Assembly (NCBI GenBank): GCA_020186115.1
Contig: WSYJ01000142.1
Span: 248,001-312,000 of the forward strand
DNA: 64,000 nucleotides
Source of the DNA: Histomonas meleagridis
Taxonomy: Eukaryota > Parabasalia > Tritrichomonadida > Dientamoebidae
Direction: 5' to 3'
Shown piece by piece: positions 57,747 through 64,000 of this stretch (position 1 is the first letter of the stretch; each line of letters starts with the position of its first letter). A program made the translations under genes and the position numbers. Below the pieces are notes generated by a model. It was given only the letters and a program-made list of their open reading frames with translations, did not search any database and was not told the DNA's origin.

Positions 57747-59670
57747 TTAAATATTCATTTGGCTATTTGTTTCAACTCCTTTAAAATTTGATTCTTCTTC
57801 ACTTTTTTTTTTTTTAATACAAATTAATGACATAGTGATTAATGAAACGATGGCAACTACACCAGCAGCAACTCCAACGCCAATGTAAAATGCGATTTTT
57901 ATAAAAATCGGTATAAGATGTGAAATAATTAGAATAAATTGTAGCAGTATAATCATAAGATATAATTGATATTGGGATATAAATAAATGTTGAATTAATT
58001 TCTGTCAAAATAAATGAATTTGTATATGAAGTGCAAATGCTTAATGATTGTGTATATGACAAAACATATGAAGTAACAAATGAATGTGATAAAGAAAATG
58101 TATTTGTTTCAGTTGATGTGAAAATTTGTGTTGGCATTGGATTGCATCCAGTAATTGTTTCTTTGGTTATATTTAAATCTCCAAAAGTGTTTTGATAAGT
58201 TTTGTATACCATAACAGATTTTGCTAAAACACCACGAAAACAATTAACTCCAAAAGTTGGAGAAGTTTTCCCATAAAAATAAATACATTTTAGTGAAGTG
58301 CAATCATCAAATGCTTAATCTTCAATATTTTTCATATTTTCTCCAATGATAATAATTTCTAATTTCTTAAAAGAAGAAAAAGATTTTGATTGAATATCTG
58401 TAACAGAATTTGGTATTATTAAACTTGTAAACATACACCCATGGAATGCAGAACTCTTTATAACATTTATACTTTTTCCAAATGTTATTGATGATAGATT
58501 AATGCACAATTCAAATGCATTTTCTCCAATCGAATTGACTGAATCTGGATTTTTTAATGTTGTATTTGTATTTCCGACCGGATAACTAATGAGATTTGTA
58601 ATTTTCTTATCAAACAAAATGTCATCATAATCAGAATAATTGAGATTTTTTTTGGAAACCTTTATATATCGAAGTTTTTCTCAACGACAAAATGGATTTG
58701 TTGATATTGATGAAACTGTACTTGAAATTGTAACATTTTTAAGGAAAAACAATAGTAAAACATAAAAGATCCAATTGTTTGGACACTTTCATCGAAAAGG
58801 ACAGTTTGAATATTAGAACAACCAGAAAATACATACGACCCAATTTTTATAAGAGGACAATTAAGTGTTATATTTTTGAATAACGTGCATTCTTGAAATG
58901 CATATGATTCGATAGTTGTTATGTTTTTTCCAAATAAAACATTTTCCAGGAAACATAACATGTATCAAACGCATATTCCCAAATTGAAATGACTGAATCT
59001 GGTATTTTAAATGTTTTGAATACGTGTGCACTTGGATAACATATTCGTTTTGTAATATTTTTATCATATAAAATTCCATCAGAATCAGCATAATTGGTAT
59101 TTTCCTTGGAAACATTTATAAATTTAAGTTCGAAACAGACAATAAAAGAAGTTGATGATATTGTTGAAACTGTGCTTGAAATTGTAACGTTTTGAAGTTC
59201 AAAACAATTTCTAAACATTGAAGGTCCAATTGTTTGAACGCCCTCATCAAAAAACAGCTTTCAATTTTATACACTTCATAAATACACCATGTCCAATTGT
59301 TGTAAGGGGACATTTAATTGTTAAATTTGTTTATACAATGCAATCCACAAATGCACATGTCCCAATATCTTTAATCCCATCCCCAAATAAAATATTTTTC
59401 AGTAAAATACATGAATCAAATGCATTTCCTCCAATAGAAGTTACTGAATTATTAATTATAACAGTCAGCAATGATTTCCATTCACTAAAAGCTTTACTTG
59501 GAATTGTAGTTATCCATCTGAAATGATGATATGTTTTGCTTTTGTATTGTTGTGTAAATTCACTTGCATTAGTAATAGTTAATGTTAATGTGTTTTCATC
59601 GAAAATTTGTGGCGAATGAACAAAAAAGAAAATAAAAAATATGAAAATATATTTGATATTTGTTTTTCGT
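57747..59670 (-). pseudogene. BspA-like leucine-rich-repeat pseudogene
   Basis: Read from about 59670 down, this is a whole BspA-type gene in pieces. A signal-like segment (YIFIFFIFFFVHSPQIF) starts it, with no ATG in that frame. LRR units follow in several frames, with stops near 59335 and 59255 and more frame changes near 59218, 58960, 58660 and 58317 (SVTSIGGNAF, ISKAFSEWKSL and TIGSFMFYYC-type wording). Then comes a Ser/Thr-rich stalk (TNTFSLSHSFVTSYVLSYTQS) in the frame up to about 57900. A frameshift inside an A run leads into the membrane segment (GVGVAAGVVAIVSLITMSLI) and the tail CIKKKKSEEESNFKGVETNSQMNI. At least six lesions make it a pseudogene. Confidence 0.85.
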
Positions 59671-59801
59671 TTGATTTGATGAGAATATAATAGAAAATAT
59701 TTTCTATGTGTTTTCCATCAGGAAATAACGTTTTTTTAATTGGCAACAAGAAATTGAATACTTTTGTATCGGCCCATTTCGTGGCCGTTAATAAGAAAGC
59801 A

Positions 59802-61133
59802 ATGGATTTCAAGAAAAGTTCCCTTCCTTCAACATTGCTTGAACTTATTGAAAATTCACAACCAAAAAAAGAGGGAAATGTAATTATGGAATCTCAAAAT
59901 CCTATCGATTATTTGCTTCTTGAAAAAATTTTACAATCTGTTATTATATCTCCATCAGCAAATTCATGGGATTCTGTTAGAATTTCAATCAATTCTTTGT
60001 CAGACCCACTACCAGAGAATAGTGCTAGAATTCTTCTTCAAGCTGCAAATGATTCGTTCTCATTAGCTTTTTCTAATGAACAATTTTTATTCTCTCTCTT
60101 GGATGTTGTCTTTTATTGCATTGATGATTGCATTCCATTTGTTTTTTCAGAATCTGAACTTATTTTATTCCAAAAAATTGTTCAATGTTTATCTCCAGAA
60201 TTGGAATTACGTTCTATACTTTTAATTACTGAAATATTTGATGTACTTTTGAAACAGATTAGGTCAAATCCAACACCACAAAATATTGAAGTTTTTGCTC
60301 TTCCCATTTACCAGCAAAAATTGTTTGTTTGTCTAGATTCGCAGAAGTGCTCAGGAACGCCAATTGTTTGCACAATGATATTTAGTAATTTATACAATCT
60401 TATTGAATTGTTACCTCAGGATGAAAGGATAATCATTTCATTGATTAAATTCTTGATTAAATTCTTGATTAACTATGAAAATGATGGCTCAATAGATAAA
60501 TCATTGAAGCTCCTTAACAAAATTGTGTTAATTTTTCCTCAATTATATTTGCATGTTGCTGAAAGTCTTCCAATATTGTTGGATAAATTTAAACGGACAG
60601 AATCATATAAAACTATCAAATATATTTGTAAAATTCTGAAACCCATTTTTGAAAACGAGCAGCCGTTAAATGCTGTATCATCTCTTAACGTTCCCCAAAT
60701 TCTCCTTCAAAAAATTCGATTTGCAAGGGGATCAAATGTTGCCTTGAATGCTATATTGGAAAGCATGGTCTCAATTTGCGACCATTCCATTGAATGTTGT
60801 CGTAATTTCATAGAATTGGGAATATTCCAAGAAGGTGTAATGCCTATGGATTCATTTAAAGTTAATGTTGCTATGCTTCAAATCACGCGCGCTGCAATGG
60901 AATACAAGATTCTTCCAATGAATTCAAAGCCAATCGTAGAATTGGCAGTCTCCACATGCATCGAAAGTGATGATGATCAACTCTTATTGTTTACTTTGAA
61001 TGTTTTGGCAGTGCTGTTCCAAAACTATTATACATTTGATGTTAGTGAGGCTATTGAAAGGCTAGCCTCAGAAAGTGAAAATGAAAATGTTTTCATGGGA
61101 GCTAATGTTTTGTATAAAATGATACATACATAA
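59802..61133 (+). CDS. Armadillo/HEAT-like helical protein (hypothetical)
   Basis: This 443-residue protein starts at the ATG before DFKKSSLPSTLLELIENSQ. It consists of helical pairs with hydrophobic Leu/Ile patterns throughout (LFSLLDVVFYCIDDCIPFVF, IIISLIKFLIKFLINYENDG, LLFTLNVLAVLFQNYY), typical of ARM or HEAT solenoids and faintly like importin-alpha. There is no IBB domain and no membrane segment. A short direct repeat in protein, IKFLIKFLI, comes from a repeated TGATTAAATTCT word near 60440-60470. An upstream ATG at 59706 would add 32 residues but overlaps the start area of the BspA pseudogene and looks unrelated. The function is unknown. Confidence 0.75.
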   Translation: MDFKKSSLPSTLLELIENSQPKKEGNVIMESQNPIDYLLLEKILQSVIISPSANSWDSVRISINSLSDPLPENSARILLQAANDSFSLAFSNEQFLFSLLDVVFYCIDDCIPFVFSESELILFQKIVQCLSPELELRSILLITEIFDVLLKQIRSNPTPQNIEVFALPIYQQKLFVCLDSQKCSGTPIVCTMIFSNLYNLIELLPQDERIIISLIKFLIKFLINYENDGSIDKSLKLLNKIVLIFPQLYLHVAESLPILLDKFKRTESYKTIKYICKILKPIFENEQPLNAVSSLNVPQILLQKIRFARGSNVALNAILESMVSICDHSIECCRNFIELGIFQEGVMPMDSFKVNVAMLQITRAAMEYKILPMNSKPIVELAVSTCIESDDDQLLLFTLNVLAVLFQNYYTFDVSEAIERLASESENENVFMGANVLYKMIHT

Positions 61134-61338
61134 TAAATCTGTAATTTACCTTAATATCTTTTTTATAATTCTCAAGTTCTTATGCAAAATTATCCTTTAA
61201 ATAATTATTCTTTTTCATCATATATTTTACTAAGCTAAAAATTGATTATAATAATCAGTTAAACAACTTTTTTAGAATCAAATGATCGTTCAAATAATTC
61301 AATGCGAAAGACATTTGATATGAAAAATCAATTCGCAT

Positions 61339-61343
61339 TCACA
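61339..61343 (+). promoter_or_regulatory. Inr-like motif at the VPS11 start
   Basis: TCACA overlaps the A of the ATG at 61343 and fits TCA+1YW with a leader of two bases. It supports transcription of the short VPS11. Confidence 0.45.
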
Positions 61344-63073
61344 TGAATGCTTTAAAAATCCCAGAATACATTCAAAATTTAATTAAAGACAATAGGCTAA
61401 TTGAAGCAAGAAAAGAATGTATTAAAAATCATATTGATGCAGAATATTTAGAAACTAAGGTACAAAATTTGATGAATTCTGCAGATGTTCACTATAGTAA
61501 GAAAGAATACAAACAATCAATTGATGATTACATCAAGGTAATTGGGTTTGTCGAACCATCAATTGTTTTATGCAAATTCATCGCACCCCATTTGTCAATT
61601 CATTTAACCAATTATTTAATCGAATTACATAAACGAGGTTGCGCCAACGCGCAGCATACGCAACTACTTTTCAACTTATTTAGACATCTTGATGCAAAAG
61701 AAATGCTTAATGATTTCCTTCAATACATTGAAACAGCTCATGAACAACAAATCAAAAAAGAAAAAATTGCGGCTAAAGAACAGTCAGGTTCTTCCCCATC
61801 TGAAACATCTTCAAATGAATTTGATACAGATTATGAAAATTTCCTCAATAACTTTAATGCTGATGCTGCCATTCAAACGCTCATTGACAACGAAATGGAA
61901 GCCGAAGCTCTTCACATTGCTCAAGTTCTTAATCGTAATTCATTTTACATTTTCCTTTTAATCTCATTCAAACAAGACTATGAGGAAGCTGCCAACCAAA
62001 TTGCTCTTCGTCTTCCTTCTGCGGAAAGTCGTGATCTTTTAATGAAATTTGGACCAATATTATTATTGTCTTCATCATCTGTGGTCAAAAAGATCGAAAA
62101 CATTGCCAAAATCTCATGGCTTTCCTCGCAAACCCCACTTTCCTCAGATAAACAATTTTTAAAGCTTTTTGCCTCGCATCCGTTAAGTTGCATAAATTTC
62201 CTTCAATCTGTAATTCATCAAAAGTCTACACCTAGTTTTGCAAACAACCTTATTGCTCTTCTTATATCCAATGACACTAATAACTCCAGTCAAGAAGTTC
62301 TAGATTTGATAGATAATTTCCAAAAATTGAAATATGATCCTGATCTTGTTCTTAGCCTTTGCTGTCAAAATCACTTTACTACTGGCCTCGTTAAACTTCT
62401 TACACAACTTAATCGTCCACATGATTTGGTCAATTTACTAATCAGCGAAAGCTCAACAAACCAACTCTTCAAATTCTGCGAGACTAACCCCGATCTCAAC
62501 AATGAAGACTGGCTTGAAATCTTTAAGTTTGTCGTAAGCGAAGCCGGATGGAAATCTTCCCCGCCGCAACCCTTCCTTAAAAAGCTCATCGAAAACGCAT
62601 CAAAAGCGATGCCGCTTGCGGCTATCGTTGAAACGTTAACGAAGAATCCGTTAATTTCCATTGATGTTGTTCGGAGTGAACTTTTTGGGATGTTTACACA
62701 GCTGGTGGGTGAACTAGAAGTAAATGAGACAAAGAACAAAATATTATTAAAGGAACTGGAAGAAGTTGATAATGAAATAGAACGTCTTGAAGAAATAGAT
62801 ATCGAGTTCAAGCCAATGAAATGTGACAGATGTAAAAATGATATCACTGGTCCACCTTATGTTGGATTCATGTGCGGTCATATGTTTCATACTAGAGAAG
62901 GTTGTGTGGGTAGAGGTAGTAATAATGAAATGTTTTGCCCAATTTGCGGTGAATGTAATTCTCCAAATTTGGAACAAGAATTCGTAACGGATGAACAAAT
63001 TGATTTGTCTAAGCTGGATTTAATAGATGAGGCAGTGAAAATGATCGATAATGGCCTTTTAAATAAATGCTGA
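61343..63073 (+). CDS. VPS11: VPS11-like HOPS/CORVET subunit lacking the propeller
   Basis: This 576-residue protein corresponds to the solenoid and RING of VPS11, the core ubiquitin-ligase-like subunit of the HOPS and CORVET tethers. RLIEARKECIKNH, SADVHYSKKEYKQSIDDYIKVIGFVEPSIVLCKFIAP, then LTNYLIELHKRGCANAQHTQLLFNL and DAKEMLNDFL match the VPS11 clathrin-like repeats. A RING at about 492-535 reads CDRCKND, GFMCGHMFH and CPIC. The usual N-terminal beta-propeller of about 350 residues is missing. The ATG at 61343 coincides with an Inr, and the preceding 210 bases hold no propeller sequence, so the short form is probably real. The propeller may be encoded elsewhere or lost. Confidence 0.88.
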   Translation: MNALKIPEYIQNLIKDNRLIEARKECIKNHIDAEYLETKVQNLMNSADVHYSKKEYKQSIDDYIKVIGFVEPSIVLCKFIAPHLSIHLTNYLIELHKRGCANAQHTQLLFNLFRHLDAKEMLNDFLQYIETAHEQQIKKEKIAAKEQSGSSPSETSSNEFDTDYENFLNNFNADAAIQTLIDNEMEAEALHIAQVLNRNSFYIFLLISFKQDYEEAANQIALRLPSAESRDLLMKFGPILLLSSSSVVKKIENIAKISWLSSQTPLSSDKQFLKLFASHPLSCINFLQSVIHQKSTPSFANNLIALLISNDTNNSSQEVLDLIDNFQKLKYDPDLVLSLCCQNHFTTGLVKLLTQLNRPHDLVNLLISESSTNQLFKFCETNPDLNNEDWLEIFKFVVSEAGWKSSPPQPFLKKLIENASKAMPLAAIVETLTKNPLISIDVVRSELFGMFTQLVGELEVNETKNKILLKELEEVDNEIERLEEIDIEFKPMKCDRCKNDITGPPYVGFMCGHMFHTREGCVGRGSNNEMFCPICGECNSPNLEQEFVTDEQIDLSKLDLIDEAVKMIDNGLLNKC

Positions 63074-63268
63074 GTTTTTGGATGAAATTGACAAAAATAT
63101 TTTTTAGTGTGAATGGGATAAAAATATATTGAAAACATAAAATGTAATTCTGTTTAAAATTAAAATACATTAAAAAAATCAGATATCTGAAATTTGATAT
63201 TTTCGAAACTTAACTTATATCAGATTTGAACGGGTCTGTTTGTATTCACGTCACATCACATTTCAATA

Positions 63269-63276
63269 AACGGTTA
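63269..63276 (+). promoter_or_regulatory. M3-like motif upstream of the edge gene
   Basis: AACGGTTA lies about 30 bases before the ATG at 63304 and matches the M3 consensus. Confidence 0.45.
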
Positions 63277-63303
63277 TGAATAAATTTGGAGCTAAAATTT
63301 TAG

Positions 63304-64000
63304 ATGCAAAAGCAAATTCCTCCAGATCCTCCGTACCAATATCAAATCCCTCAAGGCCAGCAACCTGGATTTATGCAAAACAGACAAATGATGTACAATC
63401 AAACATATCCAATTAATCAAGGATATCCACTTCAATTTCCACAGCAAATGATTCCTCCACAACATCCTATGCAAATGAAGTATGTGCAAAACCAAAGAAC
63501 AAGAACTGCTAAAATACCAAAATCCCAACAAAACCAAATTTTACAAATGTATTCACAACAAGCAACAGGGAAAAAGAGGGGATATAATCATACTATGCCA
63601 AAAACTCCAACTGTTTCACCTAATATTCCACAACCTCCGCCTCAACCAAATATTATTGATTTTCCACAAAATCCACCAGTAAATCATGAAGCTCAAGCTA
63701 TTCAATTGTTGAGCACTTTAAATGATGAAACTGCGGATTTTTTGTTTCAAATTATTGGCTGTACTGCTCCAACACGAATTGAAAAAGAAAAATATTTTAT
63801 CACCACGATTCTTCCTAGCACTCCACCTCCCCAAATTCAAAAGCTTTTTTACCTGTTTGCTCATTCCAAGCCCAGTGAAATTAAAAAACTGAGAGAACCA
63901 AGTGTTCCCATATTATTTAATAGCTTAAAAGTGCTTGCAGGAAGCATTTCATACCACTTAGTTCCATTTAGTGTTGGTGGTATTGATTATCATCCTCCTT
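63304..64000 (+). CDS. Gln/Pro-rich protein, cut by the right edge
   Basis: From the ATG at 63304 the frame is open for 232 codons to the end of the window without a stop. The first 120 residues are rich in Gln, Pro, Tyr and Met (MQKQIPPDPPYQYQIPQGQQ, later PQPPPQP). These low-complexity words are often found in RNA-processing or transcription proteins. From about residue 130 a folded part begins (IQLLSTLNDETADFLFQIIG, PPPQIQKLFYLFAHSKPSEIKKLREP) and ends LAGSISYHLVPFSVGGIDYHPP at the edge. I do not recognise the domain, and the rest lies outside the window. Confidence 0.75.
   Translation, partial: MQKQIPPDPPYQYQIPQGQQPGFMQNRQMMYNQTYPINQGYPLQFPQQMIPPQHPMQMKYVQNQRTRTAKIPKSQQNQILQMYSQQATGKKRGYNHTMPKTPTVSPNIPQPPPQPNIIDFPQNPPVNHEAQAIQLLSTLNDETADFLFQIIGCTAPTRIEKEKYFITTILPSTPPPQIQKLFYLFAHSKPSEIKKLREPSVPILFNSLKVLAGSISYHLVPFSVGGIDYHPP

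Noticed and set aside
59218-59526. Plus-strand open frame opposite the BspA pseudogene
   Set aside because: It is the reverse complement of LRR coding sequence.

Overview
The window is nuclear DNA of a trichomonad (Parabasalia), most likely Tritrichomonas or a close relative. I infer this from several signs. Genes are intron-poor in AT-rich DNA. TCAYW initiator (Inr) motifs sit a few bases upstream of many ATGs. There are BspA-like leucine-rich surface proteins, ankyrin repeats of the type ending in the GIDINAK motif, a DUF3447 remnant, a legumain, and ubiquitin and actin with trichomonad-like sequences. The species itself cannot be proved from the sequence. GTG and TTG are not used as starts, so several ORFs were trimmed to their first plausible ATG.

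Layout. 0.9-2.2 kb: two Rab GTPases. 2.5-3.7 kb: a broken ankyrin array. 5.2-6.4 kb: a secreted legumain. 6.8-9.6 kb: a frameshifted BspA-like gene with Hsp70 and cysteine-rich relics. 9.8-12.8 kb: a CORVET/HOPS-type subunit. 13.7 kb: actin. 15.2-19.5 kb: a 63-bp minisatellite beside a RapGAP-domain protein. 20.2-31.2 kb: a compact housekeeping block (SET1-like methyltransferase, BUB3, NAC-beta, CHMP1, hydrolase, Myb, an unknown, a DUF4241-like protein, RPL10A, SUMO E3). 31.4-33.6 kb: ankyrin arrays and a BspA tail relic. 33.8-43.3 kb: a multi-GAF pseudo-phosphodiesterase, a karyopherin and CstF-77. 43.6-47.5 kb: a dead Rab, a dead ankyrin gene and three different dead DNA transposons. 47.7-54.5 kb: Frag1-like, dephospho-CoA-kinase-like, RPS13, polyubiquitin and a CAP surface protein. 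56-59.7 kb: a UBL-like gene, a coiled-coil relic and a BspA pseudogene. 59.8-64 kb: an ARM-like protein, a short VPS11 and a Gln/Pro-rich gene cut by the edge.

Themes. Endomembrane traffic is well represented: two Rabs, a Vps8-like protein, VPS11, CHMP1 and a RapGAP. Chromatin, RNA and nuclear genes include SET1, BUB3, Myb, PIAS/Siz, CstF-77 and a karyopherin. Surface and secreted genes are legumain, BspA and CAP. Housekeeping genes are compact and often have an M3-like motif (AACGGTT) upstream. They alternate with accessory stretches full of relics.

The most unusual structure is a 170-bp module: a 90-nt open ankyrin block followed by an AT-rich spacer that is exactly 80 nt in six measured copies (77, 83 or 63 nt in the others). 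It occurs in at least two arrays on opposite strands. In one of them all six coding blocks, from ATG to stop, stay open once the spacers are ignored. The spacers lack obvious GT-AG ends. They are either an unrecognised kind of intron or a DNA repeat family. Two apparent pseudoenzymes, a phosphodiesterase without its HD metal site and a dephospho-CoA kinase without the P-loop lysine, are the next most interesting points.
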